A stretch of DNA of 64,000 nucleotides from contig CANJRD010000005.1 of assembly GCA_947476695.1 (NCBI GenBank), positions 149,856 through 213,855 on the forward strand, read 5' to 3'. This stretch comes from Rhodospirillaceae bacterium (GTDB lineage: Bacteria; Pseudomonadota; Alphaproteobacteria; Rhodospirillales; Rhodospirillaceae). Positions 44,820 through 54,214 of the stretch are shown in pieces. A program made the translations under genes and the position numbers. Each line of letters begins with the position of its first letter. Position 1 is the stretch's first letter. Under the pieces are notes generated by a model that worked only from the letters and a program-made list of their open reading frames with translations, did no database searches and was not told where the DNA came from.

Positions 44820-46442
44820 ATGTTCGCCATAGCCGCCAGACGCTTCACCCTCGTTGCGCTTCTCGCGACGGGGCTGTGCGGCTGCGGCAATCCCGAGCCC
44901 GCGACCACCGGCGCGCCAGCGGGCATGCGACGCCTGACCGAAGAACAATATCGCAACAGCATCGCCGATATCTTCGGGCCGGATGTGAAGGTCTCGGGCC
45001 GCTTCGAACCGATCCTGCGACCGCAGCACGGGCTTGTGGCCGCAGGCACGAGCCAAATCTCCGTCTCGCCCGCCGGCTTCGAGCAGTACTACACGATGGC
45101 GAATACCGTCGCCGCGCAGGCGATGGACGAAGCGCATCGCGCGACGATGATGACTTGCGCGCCGGGACCGGAGGCGGATGCCTGCGTCACCGCGTTTTTC
45201 AAGCGCGTCGGCCTTGTCATACTGCGCCGCCCGCTCACGGATGCCGAAGCGACGGCTTATGCGGCGGCGGCCAATGAATCCGCCAAGACTGCCGGCGACT
45301 TCTACGCCGGCGTGGCTTTGAGCCTGGGCACGATGCTGGCGTCGCCGCAGTTCATTTTCGAGATCGACCGGACCGAGCGCGGGCCCGATGGTGTCGTGCG
45401 GCTCGACGCCTATGCGAAGGCGTCGCGCTTGAGCTTCTTCCTGACCAACAGCACGCCCGATCAGGCTTTGCTCGACGCCGCGGCGCGTGGCGATCTGCAT
45501 GAGGCGAAAGGCCTCGCGAAGCAGGTGGATCGCTTGCTCGCGTCTTCGCGTTTGGAAACCTCCGTGCGCGCGTTCTTCACCGACATGTTCGGCCTCGATG
45601 CGACGGCGGAACTGGTCAAGGACCCGGTGATCTATCCGTCCTTCGTGCGCGCGGTGAAGGAAGACATGCCGGAGCAGACGCTGCGGACCATCACGCAACA
45701 CGTTCTGTTGGATGATGGTGACTACCGCGACTTGTTCACCACGCGCCGCACGTTCATGACGCGGCCTTTGGGCGTGATCTACGGCGTACCGATTGCGCAG
45801 GCATCAGGATGGGTGCCTTACGAGTTCTCCCGGGACGGCAGCCGCGCCGGGCTTCTGACGATGATGAACTTCCTGGCGCTGAATTCGCACGATGGCCGCA
45901 GCTCGCCCACCCTGCGCGGTAAAGCCTTGCGCGAGTTGGTGCTGTGCCAGCCAGTGCCGATTCCGCCGGGGAATGTGGATTTCAGCCTGGTGCAGGACAC
46001 CAAGAACAAGGAACTGAAGACCGCGCGCGACCGGGTCACGGCGCACCGCGCCGAACCGACCTGCGCGGGATGCCACAAGATCATGGACCCCATCGGGCTG
46101 GGCATGGAGACGTTCGATGGTGTGGGCAGCTTCCGCGACGCCGAGAACGGTATTTCCATCGACACCAGCGGCGATCTCGATGGGGTGAAGTTCAGCAACG
46201 CGGTCGAACTCGGCAAAGCCGTGCATGACAATCCGGCCACGGCCGCCTGCCTCGTCAACCGTATGTACGAATTCGCCGAGCGCCGCCCGGCGCTGAGCGG
46301 CGAGAAAGCCTGGCTGGATAACCTGACGCGGATTTTCGCCGCCGACGGCTATCGCGTGCGCGCGCTGATGCGCCGGATCGCCGTCAGCGAGGCGTTCTAC
46401 AAAGTCCAGCCTGAACCGAACACGGTGGAGGGAAAGCGATGA
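44820..46442 (+). CDS. Cassette C: DUF1592-type heme lipoprotein
   Basis: 540 residues. Lipoprotein signal MFAIAARRFTLVALLATGLCGC. DUF1587 (RRLTEEQYRNSIADIFG), DUF1595 (FFKRVGLVILRRPLTDAE), DUF1592 (SRLSFFLTNSTPDQALLDA), DUF1588 with heme site CAGCH at nt 46062-46076 and IMDPIGLGMETFDGVGSFR, DUF1585 at the end. Three nt after the six-cysteine gene and overlapping the DUF1552 gene by 4 bp (46439-46442). Confidence 0.93.
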   Translation: MFAIAARRFTLVALLATGLCGCGNPEPATTGAPAGMRRLTEEQYRNSIADIFGPDVKVSGRFEPILRPQHGLVAAGTSQISVSPAGFEQYYTMANTVAAQAMDEAHRATMMTCAPGPEADACVTAFFKRVGLVILRRPLTDAEATAYAAAANESAKTAGDFYAGVALSLGTMLASPQFIFEIDRTERGPDGVVRLDAYAKASRLSFFLTNSTPDQALLDAAARGDLHEAKGLAKQVDRLLASSRLETSVRAFFTDMFGLDATAELVKDPVIYPSFVRAVKEDMPEQTLRTITQHVLLDDGDYRDLFTTRRTFMTRPLGVIYGVPIAQASGWVPYEFSRDGSRAGLLTMMNFLALNSHDGRSSPTLRGKALRELVLCQPVPIPPGNVDFSLVQDTKNKELKTARDRVTAHRAEPTCAGCHKIMDPIGLGMETFDGVGSFRDAENGISIDTSGDLDGVKFSNAVELGKAVHDNPATAACLVNRMYEFAERRPALSGEKAWLDNLTRIFAADGYRVRALMRRIAVSEAFYKVQPEPNTVEGKR

Positions 46443-47770
46443 AATCGTTACCCCGGCGCAATGCGTTGCGTGGCCTTCTGGGCGGAGGCGCGGTCACGGT
46501 CGCGCTGCCGCTGCTGGATTGCTTCCTGAACGGCAACGGCACGGCGCTGGCGGCCGGCGCGCCGATCCCCGTGCGCTTTGGGACATGGTTCTGGGGCCTG
46601 GGCGTCACGCCCGGGCGGTGGAAACCGACCAAGGGCGGCACCGACTACGATATTCTGCCCGAGCTCAAGCCCATCGAGCCGTTCAAAAAGAAGATCACCG
46701 TCTTCAGCGGCTTCGACGTGATGCTCGATGGGAAGCCCAACTTCCCGCACCAGACGGGCGGCCCGGGCTTTCGCACCGGTATCGCGCCGCCCACCCTCGC
46801 CTATCCCGGCGTCTCCTTCGACACGATGATCGCCGATGCCATCGGCACGCGCTCGCGGTTCCGGTCGCTTGAGTTGTCGGCGATCGCCGATTCCGCGAAC
46901 TCGCTGAGCGGACGTGGCGCGGGGCAGATGAACCCGTCCGAGACCTCGGCACTGTCATTCTACGCGCGCGTGTTCGGCCCGGACTTCAAAGACCCGAACG
47001 GCGCCGACTTCGCGCCTGATCCGGCGATCATGGCGCGCAAAAGCGTTCTGTCGGCGATCACCGATCAGCGCAAGGATCTTGAGAAGCAGCTGGGCACGGG
47101 CGACCGTGCGCGGCTGGACCAGTATTTCACCTCGCTGCGGCAGCTGGAAAGCCAGTTCGCGATGCAGCTGCAAAAGCCGGAGCCGTTGCTGGCCTGCAAA
47201 CCTGTCGGCGCGCCGGGTGAATTGGAAGTCGGCCACGAGGTCGAGAAGGTCGCTCAGAACCACGAGATGATGGCGCGCATCCTGGCGATGGCGATGGCCT
47301 GCAACCAGACGCGTGTCTTCAACATGCACATCAACAACTCGGCCTCGTCGCTGACCCGGCGCGGCACAACCACGTCGCACCACCAGCTGACCCACGACGA
47401 GCAGATCGACGAGAAGCTTGGCTATCAGCCGATGGCGACAGAGTTCATCAAGGACCTGATGCAGCAGTGGGGCACGTTTGTGCGCATCCTCGACGAGATC
47501 CGCGAGGGGGACCGCACCTTACTCGACAACACGCTGGTCGTGGCGCACTCCGACACCGATTTCGCCAAGGTGCACACGATCCAGAATCTGCCGGTGATGT
47601 TCGCGGGCGCAGCCGGCGGGCGCGTCAAGACCGGCTTCCATCTCGACGGCAAGGGCGATCCGGTGACGCGTATCGCCCTGACCGCCATGCAAGCCGTGGG
47701 CGCCGATGCGGAACGCTTCGGCAGCGGTTCGATGGAAACGAAGAAGCCGATCACGGAACTGTTCGCCTAG
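46439..47770 (+). CDS. Cassette C: Tat-exported DUF1552 protein
   Basis: 443 residues. Tat signal LPRRNALRGLLGG. Landmarks: VRFGTWFWGLGVTPG, DRARLDQYFTSLRQLESQFAMQL, CNQTRVFNMHINNSAS, SHHQLTHDEQIDEKLGYQ and NTLVVAHSDTDFAKVH. It lacks the Met-Leu-Tyr stretch kept in A, B and D, and its His motif ends in D-E. The next gene starts directly after its stop. Confidence 0.92.
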   Translation: MKSLPRRNALRGLLGGGAVTVALPLLDCFLNGNGTALAAGAPIPVRFGTWFWGLGVTPGRWKPTKGGTDYDILPELKPIEPFKKKITVFSGFDVMLDGKPNFPHQTGGPGFRTGIAPPTLAYPGVSFDTMIADAIGTRSRFRSLELSAIADSANSLSGRGAGQMNPSETSALSFYARVFGPDFKDPNGADFAPDPAIMARKSVLSAITDQRKDLEKQLGTGDRARLDQYFTSLRQLESQFAMQLQKPEPLLACKPVGAPGELEVGHEVEKVAQNHEMMARILAMAMACNQTRVFNMHINNSASSLTRRGTTTSHHQLTHDEQIDEKLGYQPMATEFIKDLMQQWGTFVRILDEIREGDRTLLDNTLVVAHSDTDFAKVHTIQNLPVMFAGAAGGRVKTGFHLDGKGDPVTRIALTAMQAVGADAERFGSGSMETKKPITELFA

Positions 47771-48550
47771 ATGATCCGCATCATCGCCAGCGCCCTTCTC
47801 TTCGCGACGGCCTCACTCGCCGAGGGCGCCGAAGCCCCCTGGCTGCCGCCAGAGGTGACAATTCACGACAGCGCCGCCGGGCCCGCTTTCGCGGATACGA
47901 AGGGCATGCTGCTGTACGTTTACGACCGCGACCGCGAGCCTGGTAAGTCCGTCTGTGTTGGGGAATGCGCGGCGGCTTGGCCGCCGGTTCTTTCAGCCGC
48001 CAGCACCGAACCGCGCGGCGACTGGTCACTGGTGCCGCGGCCCGACGGGGCAAAGCAGTGGGCTTATCGCGGGCGTCCGCTGTATCGCTATGCCTTGGAG
48101 ATCAAGGCCGGTGACGCTTACGGCGACGGCGGCGGATACTGGCGGCTGGCGTTGTCCTCGTGGCAGTTCCTTGTCGGCGGACAGAATGCAAAGCCCACCG
48201 CAGCGGCGGCTGCGTTGCCGAAGCTTCCGCCCTCACCCGGCGGGATCACCGTGCAACGCACCGCGCAAGGCGGCGTGATGGCGGATACGCGCGGTATGAC
48301 GCTCTATTGGAACGACAACGACCGCGCGGAGCGCTCGACCTGCACAGAAACCTGCACACAGCGCTGGCGCCCCTTGAACGCGCCGCTGGCGGCGCAGCCA
48401 ATGGGTGAATGGACCATCGTCAAACGCGATGACGGCGGCCGGCAGTGGGCTTTCAGGGGCAAGCCGCTTTATCTCTGCACCGGCGACAGCAAGCCGGGCG
48501 AACGCGCCTGCATGAGCGAACGTGGGCCCTGGCATCCCGCCGAGCTGTAA
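47771..48550 (+). CDS. Cassette C: secreted double Lipoprotein_15 repeat protein
   Basis: 259 residues. The ATG follows the DUF1552 stop with no gap. Signal peptide MIRIIASALLFATASLAEG. Two repeats: LYVYDRDREPGKSVCVGEC, AAWPPV, QWAYRGRPLYRY; and LYWNDNDRAERSTCTETC, QRWRPL, QWAFRGKPLYLC. The third repeat found in A, B and D is absent. Final gene of cassette C; no CHRD gene follows. Confidence 0.88.
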   Translation: MIRIIASALLFATASLAEGAEAPWLPPEVTIHDSAAGPAFADTKGMLLYVYDRDREPGKSVCVGECAAAWPPVLSAASTEPRGDWSLVPRPDGAKQWAYRGRPLYRYALEIKAGDAYGDGGGYWRLALSSWQFLVGGQNAKPTAAAAALPKLPPSPGGITVQRTAQGGVMADTRGMTLYWNDNDRAERSTCTETCTQRWRPLNAPLAAQPMGEWTIVKRDDGGRQWAFRGKPLYLCTGDSKPGERACMSERGPWHPAEL

Positions 48551-48552
48551 AC

Positions 48553-48587
48553 AAAATGCCGCGAGAACGTTTTGCGTCCTCGCGGCA
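48553..48587 (-). terminator. Intrinsic terminator of the TonB receptor gene (minus), possibly also cassette C
   Basis: Arms TGCCGCGAG (48557-48565) and CTCGCGGCA (48579-48587) with a 13-nt loop. On the minus strand the stem is followed by TTTTGTTT. The plus-strand side has only a weak T-run. Confidence 0.72.
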
Positions 48588-48610
48588 ATCTTGTCGCTAC
48601 GCCGGTCGTC

Positions 48611-51109
48611 TTAGAACGAGTAGCGCGCCCGGAAGCCCCAACGGCGCATGTCCGGCAGGCCCACGACGATGGCGTTGTTGAACGTCGCCGCACGGCGGTT
48701 GGCGAAGTCCGTGTCGCGCGAGGCGTCGGTGTAGTACCAGCTGTTGAAGGCGTTCTGGATGAACCCTTCAAGCATCCAGCTGTGGTATTCGACGCCGAGC
48801 CGGAAGTCGAAGGTTGAGCGCGGCATCGTCCACGAGAGGTTGGTCTCGTCGACATAGGACTTCGACGCATAGATCCACTGGCCGTTGACGTACCAATCCA
48901 TATCGCCGACCAGCCGGTTCTTATACTCGGCGAATAAGGTGGCGTTCATCCGCGGCACGCGCGGAGTTTTTTTGCCGACGACGTTCGGGTTGCCGGTAAC
49001 CGAGGTCTGACAGACGGCGCAGAAGTAGTCTTTGATTGTCGAGTCCACGAGACCGAGCGTGCCGTTGACGCTGAGGTTATCGGTGATCCGCGTCGCTACA
49101 CTGGCTTCCAGACCGTAAAGATCGGTGCGACCGACGTTCGCGTTCGGACGCAGCACGGTCTGGATGGTGGGATCGTTCGGTGCCGGGATCAGCACCACGA
49201 CCTGAATGACCTGGTTCGACCACTTGCCGTAGAAAGCGTCGACATCGAAGGTCGCGCGGCCATCGAACAGGTTGCCCTTCAAGCCCACTTCATACATGTC
49301 GAGCTGTTCGCCCTTCAGGCCGACGTCAGCGCCGGTCTGTGCCTTGACGATGTCGCGGGTTGACTGCGGCACCGTGAACAGCGCGGTGTTAAAGGCCGAC
49401 GGGTTCAGGCCGCGCGCGAACGAGGCGTAACCGGTCATGTCGGGGTTGAATGCGTAGCTCAGGCTGAGGCGCGGATTGAACTGCGTGGTGTTCGAACGCT
49501 GAATGACCGGCGCGTTGTGCCAATCATAGACGGTCGTGAAACCGCCGCCCGGCACGCGGTTGCGCAAGGTAATGCGGTCGATCTGATAGCGACCTTCGGC
49601 CGTCGCGATCAGCTTGTCGGTGAAGTGATAGGCCAAGCTCGCGAACACGCCGCCGCTCTTGGTGACCGTGACGTTGGTGTTGCTGAGATTGAGCGCACCG
49701 GTCGGGCTGATGCCGGTGCGGCGCGTGAAGCCGGTGTGATCCACCGAATACTGTCCACCAACCATCCAGGTGAGACGGCTGCTCTGATCCGAGGTCAGAC
49801 GCAGCTCATGGTACATGAAGCCGTTGTCTTCCCAAGGCGTCGTGCCGAAGTTCGGATAGGCCGAACCTTGATAGTAGCTGAGGTTCTGCGTCGGCGTGTT
49901 CGCCGCACCGACCGAAATGTAGGGGATCGTCGGCTGCGTCAGGATATTCGGGTTCGGGATCGCGCCCAGCGGTTCGCCCAGCGCGTTGTTGGAGCTTTCG
50001 CTTTCCACGCCCGTGAACGAGTTCAGGTAGCTGATCTGGGCGTTATCCAGGAACGAGCCGCCGTGCATCGTATAGTTCAGACGCGTGACCACCTGCAGGT
50101 TCTTGTTGATCTGTCCCGGCGTCGTCAGGGAGTAGTTGTCGTTGTCGATGTTGTTCGGGAAGTTCAGCGCGTTGCCGAAGAAGATCGACTGGAACTGCGG
50201 CGACAACGGCCAATCCGCGCCCACGCGGTTGAGCGGATACTTGGGCAGTTCGCCGCAATAGTAGTTGATCTGTCCCGCCGGAACCGCGCCGGCATTGCAA
50301 TTGAAATCCTCGCGGCGGAACTTCGCATATGCCGGTGGGCCGTCATGCAAATAGGTGTAGATGGTCGTGATGTTGGCGTTGAAGTCGTCTGACGGATGGA
50401 AGTCCAGGACCAGGCTTCCCGAGTTCGTGTTCTGCCGGGTGATGTTCCTGCCGTCGGGTGCGTTGGTGTACTGACCATCGGCGCGGTAGTACCGGGCAGA
50501 CGCGCGGAACGACAGCTTGTCCGTGCCCAGCGGGCCTTCGACCGACCCGCGGAGGTCGTACCAGTTCTTTTGCGCGGCGGTGGCTTCGATTCGTCCCTTG
50601 AACGCATCACTCGACGGAGTCTTGGTCACCAGGTTGACCGCTCCGGCGAAGGTTGCGCGGCCGAAGTAGGCACTCTGCGGGCCGCGCAGCACTTCCACCC
50701 GATCCAGATCGCCCACGTCGGACAGCACGGCGTCCGTCGGTGCGCCGTTGAGGAAGAGACCCACGCCGCCACGCGCAATGCCGCGCAAGGTCAGCTGTGG
50801 ATTGGAGCGGCGATTGGCCGCTTGGGTGGCATAGCTGTTGAAGGTGAAGTTCGGCGCGAGTACCGCGACGTCTTTCAGTTCCTTCACGCCGCGTTCGACC
50901 AGCGACGACGAGGTCAGCGCCGAGATCGACATCGGCACGTCTTTCAGCTGTTCTTCGCGGCGACGCGCGGTAACGACGACTTCCTCGATACCCACACCTT
51001 GGGCAAAGGCCGGCGCCGTCGAGAGCGAAAGTGGCGATACCGTTCCAAACAGAATAGCCGCAATTGTCGAGCCAGCCCCGTAACCAGCAATCTAACGATT
51101 CTTAGCCAT
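48611..51109 (-). CDS. TonB-dependent receptor with an in-frame stop in its signal peptide
   Basis: The barrel and plug are intact (from EEVVVTARRREEQLKDVPMS; RVEVLRGPQSAYFGRATFAGA; ends RRWGFRARYSF). Reading back in frame from that region gives a normal signal peptide ending STAPAFAQG, but at 51092-51094 the sixth codon after ATG 51109 is TAG: M-A-K-N-R-stop-I-A-G-Y. So the gene reads as a nonsense mutant, unless an alternative start (no ATG, GTG or TTG before the plug) is used. The frame that is open runs to 50995. Two cysteine pairs (FNC...YYCG, codons 50255-50299; CAVC, 49010-49021) match the receptor at 11784. Confidence 0.88.
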
Positions 51110-51128
51110 GGTAGATCCCCCGATCTTC

Positions 51129-51144
51129 GCGATTTTGAAATCGC
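51129..51144. promoter_or_regulatory. Dyad upstream of the TonB receptor gene
   Basis: GCGATTT (51129-51135) and AAATCGC (51138-51144) with a 2-bp spacer, 20-35 bp before ATG 51109. It lies in the 50 bp that separate the end of cassette D from the receptor. A candidate operator. Confidence 0.3.
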
Positions 51145-51159
51145 CGTTAATTCTCTATC

Positions 51160-51669
51160 TCAGCGTGGCGCCACGAACGGCTGATCCGGCCGACGTTCGA
51201 ACCACCCCCGAATTTCCCCTACACCCGTGCCGTACTTCTGCGTTTCGATTGTGATGTAGACTTCGCGCAGCAGCAGGTATTGCAACTGCGCTTCCGAAAG
51301 CGTCGTCGTGCCTTCAAGCGGGCTTTTGATGTTCTTGGTCGCTAGATCGAGGAACGGCGGCCCGTCGACACCAAGCACGGTCGGGCCGTGGAAACCGATC
51401 CTGATCGGCTCGGAGGTCAGATCCTTGAACGTGACCTTGTAGTTCATACGGAACGTCGCCAGATCGACCGTGATATCCGCCGTGGCGGTGGCCTTGGTCG
51501 GCTTCACCTTCACTTCTTCCGCCGACGACAGATCGGCGTGGAAGGTGCGGGTGCGCGGCGCGGGCGCACTGTCGGCGGCCATAGCCGCAGTTGTCGTTGA
51601 CACGCCTATCACAAGGCCCATCCAGCCGATGACGACCGGAATCCGGGCCCAACCAAATAACTGCAACAT
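51160..51669 (-). CDS. Cassette D: CHRD-domain secreted protein
   Basis: 169 residues from ATG 51669, preceded by TTGGGGGGT. Signal peptide MLQLFGWARIPVVIGWMGLV, then TFHADLSSAEEVKVKPTKATATADI, LATFRMNYKVTFKDLTSEPIRIGFHGP, LSEAQLQYLLLREVYITIETQKYGTGVGEIRGWF. Last gene of cassette D, 37 nt after the Lipoprotein_15 gene. As in A and B, the domain fills the whole mature protein. Confidence 0.88.
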   Translation of the reverse strand: MLQLFGWARIPVVIGWMGLVIGVSTTTAAMAADSAPAPRTRTFHADLSSAEEVKVKPTKATATADITVDLATFRMNYKVTFKDLTSEPIRIGFHGPTVLGVDGPPFLDLATKNIKSPLEGTTTLSEAQLQYLLLREVYITIETQKYGTGVGEIRGWFERRPDQPFVAPR

Positions 51670-51706
51670 ACCCCCCAAGGATTTACTCCGGCGCTCTCCC
51701 TCTTCG

Positions 51707-52828
51707 TCAGGGATAGAGCCGCATCGTCGAAGATTGAAGAATGGCCTTGAACCCAGCGCTCTGCTGCAAGCCGCTGCCGTAGTGTTCGCCGCGCAGAACG
51801 TCGCCCGGCTTCTTATCCAACGCGAAGGTGTAGACGCCGAAGCCCTTGTAGCGAAGGTGGCGCGCGCCATCTTTGTCTTTCACCGCCGACCAGTTGCCAA
51901 CCGGCTCAGGCTCTTTCGCGTCCAGCACCACCGGCCGCCAGTACTTGTCCATACAGGCATCGAGGCAGGTTTCCTTGCGCATCTTCTCGAAGTTCCAGCT
52001 GCCCTCGGTCTGCGGTGCGTAAAGCGTGAGCCCTTGCGCATTCGCGAGCACGGGCCCGACGTCGGAGACCTGAACAGTGATGAAGGACGGCATGGCCGGT
52101 GTCGGTTCAGCCACCGCCGCTTGCCACTTGCCGCCGTGGCCGACCGTGCTTCCCGGCCGCAGTTCCGAACGGAACAGATAGAGGGGCCTGCCTTTATAGG
52201 CCCACTGCTTTCGTCCATCCGGACGCGTCGCCGCGGTCCAATCGCCGCCCGACGAGCCGATCGCGGGGAACCAGAGCGGTTGCCATCCGTCGAGGCACTT
52301 GTCGCGGCATTCGGCTTTGCCTTTTGAATCGCCGGCAAAGGTGTAAAGCGTCATGCCGCTTGCATCGGCAAACACGCGCCCGAGCAGGCTTTCGTGAATC
52401 GTGATATCCGCCGGCGTGGTGGCGGGCTCGAAGGCGACGTACCAGGAGTTGGCGGCGCCCTCACCGAGCATGGCCCACGGGCCGGTGTCGCGGATGTAGC
52501 GATACAGCGGCTTGCCCTTGTAGGCCCACTGCTTGCTGCCATCCCTGCGCGTCGCGAACGACCAGTCCGGCGAGGGTGCTGCTGTGGCAGTCGCCATCAC
52601 CGGTGGCCAATTCTTCGCACAGGCATCTTCGCAGGCGGATTTTCCGGGAACCGCTTCATCCGCGATATAGGTGTAGAGCGACTTGCCGTCCTTATCGGTG
52701 AGGTAAATTCCCGCACCGGTTTTCTGGGCGATGACTTCCGCCGGTGTGCCGCCATCGGCGACGACATCGGCAGACATCGCCGGCCCGGCCCAGAGCGCCG
52801 CGACGATCGTGAGAAGCGCCGTTTGCAT
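51707..52828 (-). CDS. Cassette D: secreted triple Lipoprotein_15 repeat protein
   Basis: 373 residues from ATG 52828, 9 nt after GAGGA; ATG 52837 is adjacent to that site and less likely. Signal peptide MQTALLTIVAALWAGPAMS. Repeats: LYTYIADEAVPGKSACEDAC, QWAYKGKPLYRY; LYTFAGDSKGKAECRDKC, QWAYKGRPLYLF; LYAPQTEG...CLDAC, HLRYKGFGVYTF. Organisation matches A and B. It is separated from the DUF1552 gene by 33 nt. Confidence 0.88.
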   Translation of the reverse strand: MQTALLTIVAALWAGPAMSADVVADGGTPAEVIAQKTGAGIYLTDKDGKSLYTYIADEAVPGKSACEDACAKNWPPVMATATAAPSPDWSFATRRDGSKQWAYKGKPLYRYIRDTGPWAMLGEGAANSWYVAFEPATTPADITIHESLLGRVFADASGMTLYTFAGDSKGKAECRDKCLDGWQPLWFPAIGSSGGDWTAATRPDGRKQWAYKGRPLYLFRSELRPGSTVGHGGKWQAAVAEPTPAMPSFITVQVSDVGPVLANAQGLTLYAPQTEGSWNFEKMRKETCLDACMDKYWRPVVLDAKEPEPVGNWSAVKDKDGARHLRYKGFGVYTFALDKKPGDVLRGEHYGSGLQQSAGFKAILQSSTMRLYP

Positions 52829-52861
52829 TTCAATCATTCCTCAGATCGCCGCGCGACTAGC

Positions 52862-54214
52862 TTAGGCCATGATCTCGGTGATGGGCTTGGAGGTGCGCAG
52901 TGCGCCCGAGCCCCAGGCTTCCACCGGTACACCCATGATCTGCAACGCCGTGAACCCGACACGCGACAGCGGATTGCCGCCACCGTCGATATGCAGGCCG
53001 GTCTTGAGGCGACCGCCAGCCTTGCCGGCCGTCATGATCGGGATGTTGTCGTTGAGGTGAATCTTCGCGTGACTGGTGTCGCTGTTGGCGAAGATGAATG
53101 TGTTGTCGAGCAACGTGCCGTCGCCTTCGCGCACCTTCGAGAACGCTTCGAGGAAGTAGCCGAAGGCCTCCATCGACCACGTCGCAAATTTCGCCGATAA
53201 GACCTGATAGCCAAGCTTCGGATCGTTGGGCTCTTCGTGCGTCAGGTTGTGATGGTTCTGCGACGTGCCCGGCAGACGCAAGCTCGAGCCGGAGTCCGAG
53301 TACAGCATGTTGAATAGTTTGGTCTGATTGCAGGCAAGCGCCAGCACCATCAGGTCCGTCATCAGCTTATGGTTAGTCTGCGCGAAGCCGACTTCGGTGC
53401 CGATCTGACCTTCGACCGGAAGGCCCGGCACATGGCAGGCCGCGTTGGCTTCCGGCTTCTGCATCTGGGCGGCGAGGTTGTCTTCAAGCTGACGGATCGA
53501 GGTGAAGTATTGATCGATGCGCGCCTTGTCCTCGGCGCCGAGTGTCGAGACGAATTGCTTGCTTTGTTCGTTGACCGCCGACAGCACGCTCTTGCGCAGC
53601 ACCACATTCGGGTCGGCTTTGAAGTCACCCTTGTTCGGATCGACGAACTCCGGCCCGAAGACGCGCGCATAGAACGAAACAGGCGAGACTTCAGCGGTAT
53701 TCGGCGCGCCGGCGCTGCGGAAGGAGTAGCTGTCCTTCGGATTGCCGGTGCAGGAGACGTCGAGCGAACGGAAGCGCGAGCCGGAGCCGATGAGGTCGCC
53801 CACCAGCACGTCCAGCGTCGGCAGGCGCACATCGCGATCGCGGCCCGGGGCTTCGCCGGTACGCGCCGCGACCCAGCCGGTGAAGTGCACCTGCGAGACC
53901 TTGCCGTCGAGCGGCGTGTTGAAGTTGCTGAAGTAGTTGATGTGGTCGCGATACGGGATCAGTGCCTTGCACTCATCCAGGAACTCGATGCCCGCGCCCA
54001 TCTTGTTCGAGATGGCGCGACCCGGTGTCTGGCCGAGGCCCCAGAACCACGTTCCGAAGCGCACCGGCAGCGGCGCGCCCGTCGCGGCCAGGGCGGTGCC
54101 GTTGGTGTTCAGGAAGCAATCCAGGAACGGCAGCGATACCGAGATCGCGGCACTTCCGAGCATACCCCGCAGAACGGAACGGCGGGTCGGCTTACGCGGG
54201 ATGAGGAACGTCAT
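52862..54214 (-). CDS. Cassette D: Tat-exported DUF1552 protein
   Basis: 450 residues. Tat signal PTRRSVLRGMLGS. Landmarks: VRFGTWFWGLGQTPG, DKARIDQYFTSIRQLEDNLAAQM, CNQTKLFNMLYSDSGS, NHHNLTHEEPNDPKLGYQ and NTFIFANSDTSHAKIHLNDN. Overlaps the DUF1592 gene by 4 bp (54211-54214). Substrate unknown. Confidence 0.93.
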   Translation of the reverse strand: MTFLIPRKPTRRSVLRGMLGSAAISVSLPFLDCFLNTNGTALAATGAPLPVRFGTWFWGLGQTPGRAISNKMGAGIEFLDECKALIPYRDHINYFSNFNTPLDGKVSQVHFTGWVAARTGEAPGRDRDVRLPTLDVLVGDLIGSGSRFRSLDVSCTGNPKDSYSFRSAGAPNTAEVSPVSFYARVFGPEFVDPNKGDFKADPNVVLRKSVLSAVNEQSKQFVSTLGAEDKARIDQYFTSIRQLEDNLAAQMQKPEANAACHVPGLPVEGQIGTEVGFAQTNHKLMTDLMVLALACNQTKLFNMLYSDSGSSLRLPGTSQNHHNLTHEEPNDPKLGYQVLSAKFATWSMEAFGYFLEAFSKVREGDGTLLDNTFIFANSDTSHAKIHLNDNIPIMTAGKAGGRLKTGLHIDGGGNPLSRVGFTALQIMGVPVEAWGSGALRTSKPITEIMA

